Shown piece after piece: positions 1-8,338 of a stretch of DNA of 47,450 nucleotides. The stretch is from SAR324 cluster bacterium REDSEA-S27_B3 (lineage in GTDB: Bacteria; SAR324; NAC60-12): assembly GCA_001627865.1 (NCBI GenBank), contig LUQO01000007.1, positions 1 through 47,450 on the forward strand, written 5' to 3'. Position 1 is the stretch's first letter, and each line of letters opens with the position of its first letter. The position numbers and the translations under genes are program-made. The notes under the pieces were generated by a model that saw only the letters and a list, made by a program, of their open reading frames with translations, had not been told where the DNA came from and ran no database searches.

Positions 1-214
1 ATATTACTCTCTGCAATGCTTAATTTGTTTTGTACAGCTCTAGAAAATGACTCTTCAAATGCTTCTTATTCAAATTTGTAACTTTTTCAGGAAGCCCTAT
101 TTACTTATAGGATAGCCCGTCCCATAGGGTCGAACCGCAAAGAAGTAATGAATTAAAAGCGGAGAATTGTACTAAATATCTTTAGAAACAATCCTAAATT
201 AATGAACCGGAAAA

Positions 215-290
215 CGCACCCGCCACAGAGCGGACGGGGTATCAAAAACGCGTTTGGCAAAACCAATACTTTCTTACGCCGCAAGCGGCG
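215..290. repeat. pair of REP-like GC-rich palindromic remnants
   Basis: Two GC-rich patches sit in an AT-rich background. The first, 215-243, contains CCCGCC and its near complement GGACGGGG around an ACAGAGC core. The second, 277-290, is a perfect inverted repeat CGCCGC-AA-GCGGCG followed by GGG. Read on the minus strand both have the form of a short AT-rich lead-in, a C-run and a GC hairpin. From memory this resembles dispersed palindromic repeats in environmental proteobacterial genomes. No T-run follows, so an intrinsic terminator is unlikely. Confidence 0.45.
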
Positions 291-352
291 GGGAATTAGA
301 CTCTAAATTTGCTTTAAATTACAATTCGCTTTCTAAAAGATCAAGCTAAAAT

Positions 353-391
353 ACGTAGTATAGCTACGTGTTAGACGAAATAATACTACGT
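353..391. promoter_or_regulatory. candidate operator: three ACGTAG half-sites before XRE gene
   Basis: ACGTAG at 353-358 and CTACGT at 364-369 form a 6-bp inverted repeat with a 5-base spacer. A third half-site, CTACGT, lies at 386-391, only a few bases before the regulator's start codon. Small XRE regulators commonly bind inverted repeats overlapping their own promoter, so autoregulation is the simple inference. No clean -35/-10 pair could be assigned. Confidence 0.4.
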
Positions 392-395
392 TATT

Positions 396-629
396 ATGTG
401 CAACATGGAGTTGCGCAGGAAGTTTGGGAAACGCTTGAAGCTGTTGAGGAAATACCGCGGACTGACTCAGGAGCAATTAGCAGAGCGGCTGGAGTTATCA
501 GTGGAGATGGTGTCTTTCATGGAGCGTGGTATTCATGCTCCTTCGTTTGAAACACTGAGTCGTTTAGCTGAAGTGCTGAGTTTGCCTGTACGGGATTTGT
601 TTGATTTTGAGAGGATTGTAGAAAAATGA
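396..629 (+). CDS. XRE-family helix-turn-helix transcriptional regulator
   Basis: A 77-residue protein that is almost entirely one HTH_3/Cro-C1 domain, about residues 8-66. The motif GLTQEQLAERLELS is followed by the recognition-helix region VEMVSFMERG and a typical second half ending in LSLPVRDLFDFE. It should bind DNA as a dimer and probably acts as a repressor; its targets are unknown. An alternative ATG lies at 405; neither start has a strong ribosome binding site. An inverted-repeat cluster directly upstream (353-391) suggests autoregulation. No toxin gene, phage gene or other partner is adjacent, so it looks like a solitary regulator or the remnant of a larger element. The domain is certain, the role is not. 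Confidence 0.85.
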   Translation: MCNMELRRKFGKRLKLLRKYRGLTQEQLAERLELSVEMVSFMERGIHAPSFETLSRLAEVLSLPVRDLFDFERIVEK

Positions 630-745
630 ATGGGGGAACTATTTAACCGTTTAGAAAGAGATACTTTATACTGAGTATATGATATTATTTATTTAATTTA
701 GATATTAAGTCAGATTGAAGCCTAACAAAAAACAGACAATTCAGC

Positions 746-1384
746 TTATAAATTTCCACCAAATAATAGTGTTGATTCTACCAGAGATTTTGGGGGAGTA
801 GTGAGCACGATTTCAACTCGACGATTTGCCCTGCGGGCATCTTTTAACTCACTGCCTTTAAGTGGAGTTCCGCTTTGATCTTTGTAACTTACTTTGGGGC
901 GTGTGTCAGCAAAGCCGACGATGGAGATTGATTTTTCAGGATATTTTAAACGGTTAATCAGCATCGTTGCAATGGTATTTGCTCTGGCGGAACTGAGTTC
1001 CCAGTTGCTGGGGAACTTTTTGCTGCGCATCGGCACATTGTCCGTGTGACCTTCCACAATCAGCAGATCAGACTTATGTTCAGGAATTTCCAGTATTTTT
1101 TTAAAAAGAGGAGAAAGAGCTTTGAAAGCCCCTTTCTTGAGTACAGCATCACCTGATCGAAACAGGTAATCCTGAGGCAATGAAACAATGCAGCTGAGCT
1201 TTGTTGAACGAAGTTCATATTTATTGAACTGTTTCTTATTGTCCTTCAGGAACTGTTCCAGCTCGCCGCAGTTTTTAGGCTGAGTGGAAAGTGTGGTAAG
1301 CAGCACAAAAAAGCAGAACAGTAATGTCATCAAATCGGCGAAAGTGGTTATCCAGCCGCCTTCAGAGCTTCCTCCTCGACTCAT
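746..1384 (-). CDS. motB: MotB-like flagellar stator protein with OmpA domain
   Basis: Stator component that anchors the MotA channel to peptidoglycan. The 212 residues show one N-terminal membrane helix (about 11-30) containing the proton-binding Asp17 in the sequence FADLMTLL. A plug/linker region follows, then a C-terminal OmpA-like peptidoglycan-binding domain (about 100-200) with VEGHTDNVP, the region around NWELSSARA, and RRANRRVEI. The length is short for MotB, with little cytoplasmic N-terminus. The gene begins one base after the stop of the motA-like gene, so the two are almost certainly co-translated. ExbD/TolR-type proteins lack the OmpA domain, which favours MotB (or a PomB/MotD paralogue driven by sodium rather than protons; the sequence does not decide). 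Confidence 0.88.
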   Translation of the reverse strand: MSRGGSSEGGWITTFADLMTLLFCFFVLLTTLSTQPKNCGELEQFLKDNKKQFNKYELRSTKLSCIVSLPQDYLFRSGDAVLKKGAFKALSPLFKKILEIPEHKSDLLIVEGHTDNVPMRSKKFPSNWELSSARANTIATMLINRLKYPEKSISIVGFADTRPKVSYKDQSGTPLKGSELKDARRANRRVEIVLTTPPKSLVESTLLFGGNL

Positions 1385-1385
1385 G

Positions 1386-2354
1386 CTATAATCCTAATCC
1401 TCCTCCCATCGCGGCCTGTTCCTCCTTAATAACTTTCTTTCTCAGCTTTGGAGGAAGATATATCACCAGGTCTTTCGCGGCAGTTTCAGCAAGCTCTCTG
1501 CGCTTCAGGTAGAGCAGTCCTTCACGAATCATTTCCAGAAGCAATACCTGCGACTCCTTAAGCTGAAAACGCTTGGAGGCGATTGGCAGAAAAATCAGCT
1601 GCGAGATCAATACGCCATAAAGCGTTGTAATAAGCGCAACTGCCATTCCTCCCATCAGGCCTGCGATATCTGCTCCGCCCTCACCGCCAACGCTTCCCAG
1701 CATCAGGATCAGGCCAACCACTGTACCAATCATTCCAAAAGCTGGTGCTGCGCGTCCCATGAATTCCAGCATGTCAATTTCTTCAAATGAGCGGTAGTTG
1801 TACATTTCGATTTCGGAGCGTACAATTTCCTCAATCATCTCTTCTGTTACCAGGTCAACAGCAATAAAATCCTGCAGCCAGGTTTGCAAGTCTGTATTTT
1901 TAACAGCACTTATTTCTTCATCTGTAATCAATTCCTTGTTAGCGCGTTTTTCACAGAAACCGATTATTGTATGATAAACTTCGAGGAAGTCCTTGTCTGC
2001 TTTCCCTTTCAAAAATGCTTTTGCAATGAACACAATCGCCCGCATTGCATCACCAAAGCGAAAGGCGATTAATGTTGCCGCGTATGATCCGCCAAGTACT
2101 ATTAACAGAGATTTCAAATCAGCGAATCTGGAAACTGAGCCAAGCCATGAATCCTGGAACTCCTTAAAACCTGCTTTCAGGCCGCGCAGTTCTTCCGGAG
2201 AAGCCTGGGATGCTTTTAAGGCCTCTAGTCCCATCTCAAATTCTCGGAATTGGTACATGTAGTAATTGGAAAGGTGATCCGGCCAGATAATGCCGAAAAA
2301 GACCAGTGATATTCCAAAAATCATTCCAAGGAGTGTACCTAATTTGTCAAGCAT
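1386..2354 (-). CDS. motA: MotA-like flagellar stator channel protein
   Basis: A 322-residue MotA/TolQ/ExbB-family membrane protein forming the ion channel of the flagellar motor with the downstream MotB. Four membrane helices can be placed: about 7-24, 82-98, 202-221 and 236-257. The third carries the conserved APAFGMIGTVVGLI motif with Pro204, and the fourth contains GGMAVALITTLYG. The cytoplasmic loop (about 100-200) is charged, as expected for rotor contact. Unusually, helices 1 and 2 are separated by about 55 residues, whereas canonical MotA has a loop of roughly a dozen. It heads a two-gene minus-strand operon with motB. The start is the ATG at 2354, preceded by an AT-rich divergent spacer. 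ExbB/TolQ is less likely because the partner has an OmpA domain. Confidence 0.87.
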   Translation of the reverse strand: MLDKLGTLLGMIFGISLVFFGIIWPDHLSNYYMYQFREFEMGLEALKASQASPEELRGLKAGFKEFQDSWLGSVSRFADLKSLLIVLGGSYAATLIAFRFGDAMRAIVFIAKAFLKGKADKDFLEVYHTIIGFCEKRANKELITDEEISAVKNTDLQTWLQDFIAVDLVTEEMIEEIVRSEIEMYNYRSFEEIDMLEFMGRAAPAFGMIGTVVGLILMLGSVGGEGGADIAGLMGGMAVALITTLYGVLISQLIFLPIASKRFQLKESQVLLLEMIREGLLYLKRRELAETAAKDLVIYLPPKLRKKVIKEEQAAMGGGLGL

Positions 2355-2474
2355 AAAATCCTTATTATTTTTCTATTAAATTTTTTATTATAAATAATAT
2401 CAGTATGTTATAGATTTACAATATTAGATTACGCAATCAATTATTCATTGATGTTTTGAATGTCAAAAAAATAG

Positions 2475-2509
2475 TATAATGCTGAAATCATGACAGTCTG
2501 TAGTCTGTC
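2475..2509 (+). promoter_or_regulatory. candidate -10 box and inverted repeat upstream of radC-like gene
   Basis: A perfect TATAAT lies at 2475-2480 in the 271-base divergent spacer between the motA-like and radC-like genes, but no -35 at 16-18 bases is convincing. Just downstream, GACAG at 2492-2496 and CTGTC at 2505-2509 form an inverted repeat where a repressor could bind. The transcript would have a leader of about 140 bases before the start at 2626. Confidence 0.3.
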
Positions 2510-2625
2510 GGACTTCAATAACCCAGAAAGCGCTTTTGATTATTCTGTGCATTCTGTATCAATAAATTAAGAATTTCAACACATTTTCTTTTGCACTCCA
2601 GGTAACACACCGTCAGAGGCAGGTA

Positions 2626-4017
2626 ATGTCAGAGCAATCAGATTATTTTCAGTTGCTTCAGAAAAATCATGGTTCCCAACAAGGGAAACACTTTTGGAGC
2701 GGTGACAGGGTTACTTCCGCTGCAGCCAAACTTTTGAACAGGAAAAGTCTGGGTGAAAAATTGCTGGACAGAATTCTTCCTTTGTATGAGGTGAGCAGTG
2801 AATTGACTAAGTATTCTGGACTGCAGTCGCTCTATGAAGGACTTAATCTACTTAATCCTCAATATTTCCGTCAGGATGAAGTACTGAGATTGCTGGGCAA
2901 ATGCCATGGGCTGAGCAATCAGCAGCAGAAACAGCTTGCAGGCGCAGTAAAGGTTTTTTTGGAAATAGTCAATAAAACCAATCTGAATCCAATTCAGTTA
3001 AATACATTAGAGATACTGGGTTTGTGGTGGCAGATATTTCCTGAGAAAAAGCCCTGGGATGCCTTGAAGTGGCTCTGGCAGGAAGGAGTGGCTGTGCCGC
3101 ATAGTCAAAGCGGATTTCGCTCATGGTGGCGGTTTTCACAAGGCTCCTTGCCTGAAAAAAAATCAGATGAAATTTTTCATCCAAAAAAATGGGTTGAAAT
3201 CTGCGAGCAGCAAACTGTGTTTGAAACTGCGTTTGAAGCAGACAGGATGGCAGCGGTCTTTTCAGGTGAATGGAGACAGGCCGGTTCGCAGGGGGTTTGC
3301 GGAGATTTGCCTGATTGTGAAAACTGTAAGCTGAATACAGATTGTCTTTGGCAAACAGGTCAGGGAAACCAGGAAATGATGGGAATTGAGGAAAAAATAC
3401 AAAGAAAAAAAATAAAGACGGAAGATGTTCCGGAATTGATGAAATGGCTGCTGAGTTCAAATCCGGAAGAATCGAATGTGCTTGAGGGTACAGTCAACAA
3501 GGACGCGCCGCTTAAAGGATGGAATCGTGAACGTTTGAAAAAACTGGAAAATCTGCAGCCGATTGGATCAAAACTGATTATCCGTCTGGAAGCACTGAGG
3601 GAATTATGCAGAAACTATAGTGTTGAAAAGTTGAAACCATTTCAGCAGTTTAGTTCAAGCCGTGATATATTTATTCATTTTCACCAGCAGTTGGCAAAAC
3701 AAAAACAGGAACAGTTCATCATTGTGCTGCTGGACAACAAACACAGATACCTGGCCGAAGAGGATGTAACCAAAGGGATTTTAAACAAAAGTCTGGTACA
3801 TCCAAGAGAAGTTTTTGCTTCTGCCATCGAACATCGTGCTGCTGCCCTGATTTGTGTGCATAACCACCCTTCAGGTGATCCGGAACCTTCTCAGGAAGAT
3901 CTCAGGATTACTGAACGACTGGTTGAAGTAGGCAAGCTGGTGGGCATACCGGTATTGGACCATGTAATTGTAGGTGGTGATGAATACACAAGTTTTGCGG
4001 ACAGGGGATTGCTGTGA
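2626..4017 (+). CDS. RadC-family (JAB/MPN) protein with long N-terminal domain and four-Cys motif
   Basis: A 463-residue protein. The C-terminal part, about 300-463, is RadC-like: a helix-hairpin-helix-type segment around LENLQPIGSKL, then the JAB metalloprotein-like domain with HNHPSGDPEPSQED (His412, His414, Asp425 as metal ligands). Ordinary RadC is about 225 residues, so some 300 residues are added at the N-terminus. This added part is largely helical and holds four cysteines at 225, 231, 234 and 240 (spacing C-x5-C-x2-C-x5-C), very close to the [4Fe-4S] loop that ends endonuclease III/MutY-type glycosylases. I infer a degenerate HhH-GPD-like domain, but a classical catalytic Lys/Asp pair is not obvious. 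RadC's biochemical role is unsettled even for standard members. The stop overlaps the rlmE start (GTGA), so the two are translationally coupled. Confidence 0.75.
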   Translation: MSEQSDYFQLLQKNHGSQQGKHFWSGDRVTSAAAKLLNRKSLGEKLLDRILPLYEVSSELTKYSGLQSLYEGLNLLNPQYFRQDEVLRLLGKCHGLSNQQQKQLAGAVKVFLEIVNKTNLNPIQLNTLEILGLWWQIFPEKKPWDALKWLWQEGVAVPHSQSGFRSWWRFSQGSLPEKKSDEIFHPKKWVEICEQQTVFETAFEADRMAAVFSGEWRQAGSQGVCGDLPDCENCKLNTDCLWQTGQGNQEMMGIEEKIQRKKIKTEDVPELMKWLLSSNPEESNVLEGTVNKDAPLKGWNRERLKKLENLQPIGSKLIIRLEALRELCRNYSVEKLKPFQQFSSSRDIFIHFHQQLAKQKQEQFIIVLLDNKHRYLAEEDVTKGILNKSLVHPREVFASAIEHRAAALICVHNHPSGDPEPSQEDLRITERLVEVGKLVGIPVLDHVIVGGDEYTSFADRGLL

Positions 4018-4595
4018 AAAAAATAAAAGATCACTATTTCCACAAAGCCCGGAAAAACGGATATGCTGCCCGATCTGCCTACAAACTTGAAGAAATTGAT
4101 AAAAAATACAGGATTATCCGCAAAGGAAATGCAGTGCTCGATCTGGGGTGCAGTCCGGGTTCATGGCTTCAGTATGTCAGCAAAAAAGTAGGAGAGTCCG
4201 GACATGTGCTGGGAGTCGATTTGCAGCCTGTAAATATATCGCTGCCTCCGCATGTAAAAGTTATACAGGCTGATATTTTTGAACTTACAGTCAACGATTT
4301 GCAAATCGAGGGAGGGCTGGCTGACGTTATCCTGAGTGATATGGCACCAAAGACAAGTGGCATACAAACAGCTGACGCGCAGCGCTCTTACATGCTGAAT
4401 AAGAAGGTTCTGGATCTCGCTGATGATTTGCTGTCTCAACAGGGCACACTGCTGGTGAAAGCGTTTCAAGGAAAACCGCTTGATGAATTGCGCAGCGATT
4501 TCAGAGAAATGTTTGATCAGGTAAAATTATGTAAGCCAAAAAGTTCAAGATCGGAAAGCGTTGAAATCTTTATTCTTGGAACAGGCAGAAAATGA
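4014..4595 (+). CDS. rlmE: 23S rRNA (uridine 2'-O)-methyltransferase RlmE/FtsJ
   Basis: Methylates the 2'-hydroxyl of the conserved uridine in the A-loop of 23S rRNA, using S-adenosylmethionine. The 193-residue protein has the SAM-binding motif VLDLGCSPGSWLQ (about 41-53) and the K-D-K-E catalytic tetrad: Lys24 in the YAARSAYKL region, Asp109 in SDMAP, Lys149 in VKAFQG and a glutamate near 184 in the SESVEIF region. It is slightly shorter than the E. coli enzyme (about 209). The start is a GTG that overlaps the TGA of the preceding radC-like gene, so expression likely depends on translational coupling. No ftsH follows, unlike the enterobacterial arrangement. Confidence 0.93.
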   Translation: MKKIKDHYFHKARKNGYAARSAYKLEEIDKKYRIIRKGNAVLDLGCSPGSWLQYVSKKVGESGHVLGVDLQPVNISLPPHVKVIQADIFELTVNDLQIEGGLADVILSDMAPKTSGIQTADAQRSYMLNKKVLDLADDLLSQQGTLLVKAFQGKPLDELRSDFREMFDQVKLCKPKSSRSESVEIFILGTGRK

Positions 4596-4640
4596 TCTAT
4601 TTTTGGAAATTAATATTTGATGCTTTCCTGACAAATTGTC

Positions 4641-4660
4641 ATTCTCGCGAACGCGTGAAT
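4641..4660. repeat. REP-type palindrome of the ATTC-CGCG family
   Basis: The 20-base segment reads ATTC, T, CGCG, AA, CGCG, T, GAAT: a near-perfect palindrome with one mismatch per arm, preceded by TTGTC and followed by CCAG. This matches, from memory, a widespread bacterial dispersed repeat of the form GTCATTCCCGCGAAAGCGGGAATCCAG. It lies in the 285-base gap between rlmE and the flagellin gene. The rest of that gap is AT-rich, with no gene or clear promoter. Confidence 0.55.
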
Positions 4661-4880
4661 CCAGAAACGTGTAAGTATCTGAAATAATATATTTCCACTT
4701 AAAAAGAATTGGCAAACACGGCCGTTATTTTGACCTTTAAACTTTTCATCATTTTTTATTAAAGATTTTTCGAAAACTACCGATTTTATTTTAAAGTATC
4801 CTCTTGCGTGCAGCTTTGAGGAGTTGTTTACATTCAAAGCAAAAGCACCAGGTTAAGCTGAAAATAATTATATTACCGAC

Positions 4881-6488
4881 ATGAAAATCAGACAAAATCC
4901 AGCTTCATTAAACACACTGAGACATGCCTCAGATCACTTCAGTAAAGTGAAGGGTGGTATCGAACGTCTTAGCTCTGGTGTAAGAATAAACAAAGGCGCA
5001 GATGGTCCTGCATCATTGATTGCTTCAGAGAGGTTACGCGGACATATAGTTGGACTGAAGCAGGTTTTTGATAATGCCTCATCTTCTGTTTCATTACTGC
5101 AAACTGCGGAAGGTGCACTTAATGAAGTCAGTGATCTTTTAATTAAAATAAAACAGCTGACTGTACACGCACAAAACGAAGCAACTAATAACTCAAAAAT
5201 GCTGACTGCAGATCAGCAGGAAATTGAAAACCTGCTTAACTCAATTGACCGGATTGCAAACAATACAATATTTGGCGGGAAAAAACTGCTTGACGGCAGC
5301 ATGGGAACCAGTGGTACAGCAGTGGGTGATTCCCTGCAGTTTGTATCAGCTGAAGCAACAACTGCTGCTTCCCCTGAACAAGGCTGGGAAGTGGACATTC
5401 AGCAGGTTGCTACAAGAGCACAGATTATTGGAACCGTTGCAATTGATCTGAATAATATTCGCAATGGACTGCAAATCGTTTTGAATGAAGGCGGAAGAAA
5501 CTTGGATTTTAATACAGAAGGAAGCCAGTTAGCTGAAGACATTCAGGAATTGATCAAAAACGCTGACCGGGACCCTCTGAGATTTCCTGCAGCTGAAATG
5601 TCCTCACAAATTAGCAGATTAGTTGTTAATGCCTTGAATCAAAAAATTAATGAGAATGGCTTAGATCTTCAGGCAATTCTCACGCCAGACAATAAACTGC
5701 TTGTTCGACATAACAAATTTGGGGACACGGTTTCTTTTGCTGCCGGAAGTTCAGTGGCAGGCATACTTTCTGACAGAGCGGACATTGCCCAGACTGCGGA
5801 GCCGGGAAAAAATATTGAGGGCACAATTAACAATCAAGTTGCTCTGGGAGAGGGACAGTATTTATCCGCGCTGGAAGGAATGGAAGCTGCCGGTGTAACG
5901 ATAAAGTATGATAAGGAACTTGGATTTAAGGAAAACCCTATTCTGGATCAGGATGGACTCCGGATTGGGACACAACTTGTTAAGGTCAAAAATGAAGATG
6001 TGGTCGGAAGTCCCGAATTTCCCAAAATTGAGGGCTATATCCATGTTTCCCAGATGTCCAAAGAATTTCAGGTTGGACTTGATAAAGATTCAAATCCCGC
6101 CTTCTCGTTTGCAAATGTACGCACCAGCCTGATGGGAAACAGTGTTAAGAATAAGAGCGGTTTTCGAAGTCTCGCTGAAATAGATGTTACTTCTTTGCAG
6201 GGGGCTAAGGATGCTTCTTTGATCGTCGACAAGGTAATAGACCAAATTTCTGTCTATCGTGCTGAATTGGGATCATTTCAGAAAAATACGCTGGAGAGCA
6301 ACCTTAACAGTCTCAAGATTGCGGAAGAAAATATCACACAGGCTGAGTCAACCATCCGTGATTCGGATATTGCCGCAGAAATGTCTGAACTAACCAAAGA
6401 TAAAATCATGCTGCAGGCAAGCACGGCCATGATTGCGCAGGCCAATCAGGTTCCGGAAACAGTTTTGGGATTAATCCAGAACAACTGA
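4881..6488 (+). CDS. fliC: flagellin
   Basis: Filament subunit of the flagellum, exported by the flagellar type III system. The N-terminal about 140 residues are the conserved D0/D1 helices, with IERLSSGVRINKGADGPASL and TAEGALNEVSDLLIKIKQL. The last about 90 residues are the matching C-terminal helices, with AEENITQAESTIRDSDIAAE and a QANQVPETVLGL tail. Between them are roughly 300 variable residues forming the surface domains, giving 535 residues, longer than minimal flagellins. The extreme N-terminus (RQNPASLNTLR) differs somewhat from the usual I-x-TN opening. The gene stands alone, with no chaperone or FliD gene beside it. No clear sigma-28 or sigma-54 promoter and no strong ribosome binding site were found upstream. 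Confidence 0.93.
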   Translation: MKIRQNPASLNTLRHASDHFSKVKGGIERLSSGVRINKGADGPASLIASERLRGHIVGLKQVFDNASSSVSLLQTAEGALNEVSDLLIKIKQLTVHAQNEATNNSKMLTADQQEIENLLNSIDRIANNTIFGGKKLLDGSMGTSGTAVGDSLQFVSAEATTAASPEQGWEVDIQQVATRAQIIGTVAIDLNNIRNGLQIVLNEGGRNLDFNTEGSQLAEDIQELIKNADRDPLRFPAAEMSSQISRLVVNALNQKINENGLDLQAILTPDNKLLVRHNKFGDTVSFAAGSSVAGILSDRADIAQTAEPGKNIEGTINNQVALGEGQYLSALEGMEAAGVTIKYDKELGFKENPILDQDGLRIGTQLVKVKNEDVVGSPEFPKIEGYIHVSQMSKEFQVGLDKDSNPAFSFANVRTSLMGNSVKNKSGFRSLAEIDVTSLQGAKDASLIVDKVIDQISVYRAELGSFQKNTLESNLNSLKIAEENITQAESTIRDSDIAAEMSELTKDKIMLQASTAMIAQANQVPETVLGLIQNN

Positions 6489-6694
6489 TCAATGAATAAA
6501 GTTCAGTGCTGTGCAGGGCGCTGAGTCACATATTTCCTCTCTTTTACCAGCCAAAAACCCATTTCTTTACTCTTCAAAAAGACTTGCCGTTTACCCGGAT
6601 TTAAGGCTAATATTGCGTAAAATAACAGAAACTATTCAGGACAATATTTTCCAGATAAAGTCTGAATTACCTTTCACATCTCTGACAGAACAGT

Positions 6695-8338
6695 ATGGGA
6701 TCAGCTGAAAAAGAACAGGCTGGCAAACATCAAAATTTGACTTTGGAACTGAAGGGAATTACAAAATATTTCCCTGGCATTGTTGCAAATGATAATGTTG
6801 ATTTTAATTTGCGCGAAGGCGAGATACACACAATCTTGGGTGAAAATGGCGCAGGTAAATCAACATTGATGAACATAATCGCCGGACTGTATCCTGCGGA
6901 CGAAGGCGAAATAAAAGTCTTTGGTGAAACTGTTAATTTTACTAATCCTCGACAAGCGATTGAGAAAAGCATAGGTATGGTTTTTCAGCATTTTATGCTG
7001 GTGCGCAATCATACTGTTGCGGAAAATATCATTCTCGGCCTGCCGGGCGTGGTTACGCTTGAATTAAAAAAGGTTCATCAGCAAATCAGGGAAATAAGCG
7101 ATCGTTATGATTTGTTTGTTGATCCGGAAAAGAAAATACAGGAACTCTCAGTAGGTGAACAGCAGCGTGTTGAAATTGTAAAAGTGCTTTTTCGGGGTGC
7201 GCGAATCCTGATCCTGGATGAACCGACAGCTGTTCTGACTCCGCAGGAATCAGGAGCACTCTACGACATCATGCAGAGGATGGCTGATGAAAAACACTCA
7301 ATCATCTTCATCACTCACAAAATGAAGGAAGTAATGGCTCTTTCTCATCGAATAACTGTTTTGAGTCGCGGGAAAGTGATGGCGACACTGCGAAAAGAAG
7401 AAACCAATCCTGAAGCTTTGGCTGAACTGATGATAGGTAATCCGGAAACTAAGGAGTCTGAGATTGTTGAGGAATTGCTGAAAGAAACTGAAATTGATCA
7501 TCAGGATAAGCACAGTACTTATACAGCGGTTAAAAGCAAAAAGTCCGGAAAATTAACAGTAGCCCTAAAAGATATTCATGCGGTTAATGATTTGGGGCGT
7601 CCTGCACTCAAGGGAATTTCACTCGAAATACATTCCGGAGAGATTTTGGGAATGGCTGGTGTTTCCGGAAATGGTCAGCCGGAACTGGCAGACGTACTGA
7701 GCGGGATGCGTTCACCCACCCAAGGCTCTTATCAGTTTGAAGATGTGCCGCTGGACAATCCGACCGTGAATGAAATGATTGGCAGAGGGGTGGGCTATAT
7801 TCCGGAAGATCGGAACAGGTATGGTGTTTCTTCCGGAATGTCTATTGCTTACAATTTTTTACTGCGAGATTATAAGAATCCAAAATTTAGTAAAAATCAG
7901 TTGCTGAAAAGTCAAAACATCTTTGGATATGGCAGCAAAAAAATCAAGGAATTTGACATAAGGGCACCATCAGAAAAAACCCCTGTAGGGCTGCTTTCCG
8001 GAGGAAACATGCAAAAAGTTATTCTAGCCCGTGAAATTTCGCGTCCGCTGAGATTGCTGCTTGCGTCCCAGCCTACAAGGGGGTTGGATATTCACGCAAC
8101 CAGCTTCATCCGTGAACAAATCTGCCAGGCACGAGACAAGGGTCTGGCGGTGCTGTGGATCTCAGAAGACTTGGATGAACTGCTGATGGTTGCTGACCGC
8201 ATTGCTGTGATGTTTGAAGGACGTATTGTAGGAATTTTAACAAAAGAGGAAGCCTCAATAAGTTTGATTGGACAGATGATGACTGGAATGGATAATAACA
8301 ATTCAGAGAATTTCACACAGAGCAAAGAATATGCGTGA
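6695..8338 (+). CDS. ABC transporter ATPase, nucleoside/simple-sugar type (two ATPase domains)
   Basis: A 547-residue tandem ATPase of the RbsA/NupO-YufO class that powers uptake of sugars or nucleosides together with BMP-type binding protein and permeases. The first cassette is complete: Walker A GENGAGKST (49-57), signature LSVGEQQ (151-157), Walker B ILILDEP (171-177). The second has the family-typical degenerate P-loop GVSGNGQPE (322-330), signature LSGGNMQK (434-441) and QPTRGLD. Its end overlaps the xdhA start by 8 bases, strongly suggesting that the substrate is a purine nucleoside or base that feeds xanthine dehydrogenase. No permease or binding-protein gene is present nearby, so those parts must be encoded elsewhere. 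The substrate is inferred from context. Confidence 0.87.
   Translation: MGSAEKEQAGKHQNLTLELKGITKYFPGIVANDNVDFNLREGEIHTILGENGAGKSTLMNIIAGLYPADEGEIKVFGETVNFTNPRQAIEKSIGMVFQHFMLVRNHTVAENIILGLPGVVTLELKKVHQQIREISDRYDLFVDPEKKIQELSVGEQQRVEIVKVLFRGARILILDEPTAVLTPQESGALYDIMQRMADEKHSIIFITHKMKEVMALSHRITVLSRGKVMATLRKEETNPEALAELMIGNPETKESEIVEELLKETEIDHQDKHSTYTAVKSKKSGKLTVALKDIHAVNDLGRPALKGISLEIHSGEILGMAGVSGNGQPELADVLSGMRSPTQGSYQFEDVPLDNPTVNEMIGRGVGYIPEDRNRYGVSSGMSIAYNFLLRDYKNPKFSKNQLLKSQNIFGYGSKKIKEFDIRAPSEKTPVGLLSGGNMQKVILAREISRPLRLLLASQPTRGLDIHATSFIREQICQARDKGLAVLWISEDLDELLMVADRIAVMFEGRIVGILTKEEASISLIGQMMTGMDNNNSENFTQSKEYA

Larger units (their letters stand above)
1..395. other. AT-rich non-coding leader region with repeat remnants
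   Basis: No convincing gene is visible. The stretch is AT-rich apart from two GC-rich palindromic patches at about 215-243 and 277-290, annotated separately, and an inverted-repeat cluster at 353-391 just before the XRE regulator. The short reading frame from a GTG at 368 overlaps the regulator in another frame and has no family character. The gene to the left must lie outside the window. Confidence 0.5.

Noticed and set aside
277..290. GC hairpin as an intrinsic terminator
   Set aside because: The perfect inverted repeat has only a 2-base centre and no T-run on either strand; it fits a palindromic repeat better.
368..550. 60-codon frame from a GTG overlapping the XRE gene
   Set aside because: It overlaps the clear HTH gene in another frame, has no family character and no ribosome binding site.
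4610..4837. Minus-strand frame between rlmE and flagellin
   Set aside because: Its sequence is generated by AT-rich spacer and a REP-type palindrome; no ribosome binding site or recognisable motif.
4800..4880. Sigma-28 flagellar promoter before flagellin
   Set aside because: A TAAAGTAT sequence is present near 4791, but no matching -10 (GCCGATAA-like) occurs at the required spacing.
6511..6708. Plus-strand frame between flagellin and the ABC ATPase
   Set aside because: It overlaps the ABC gene start in another frame and has no protein-like features.
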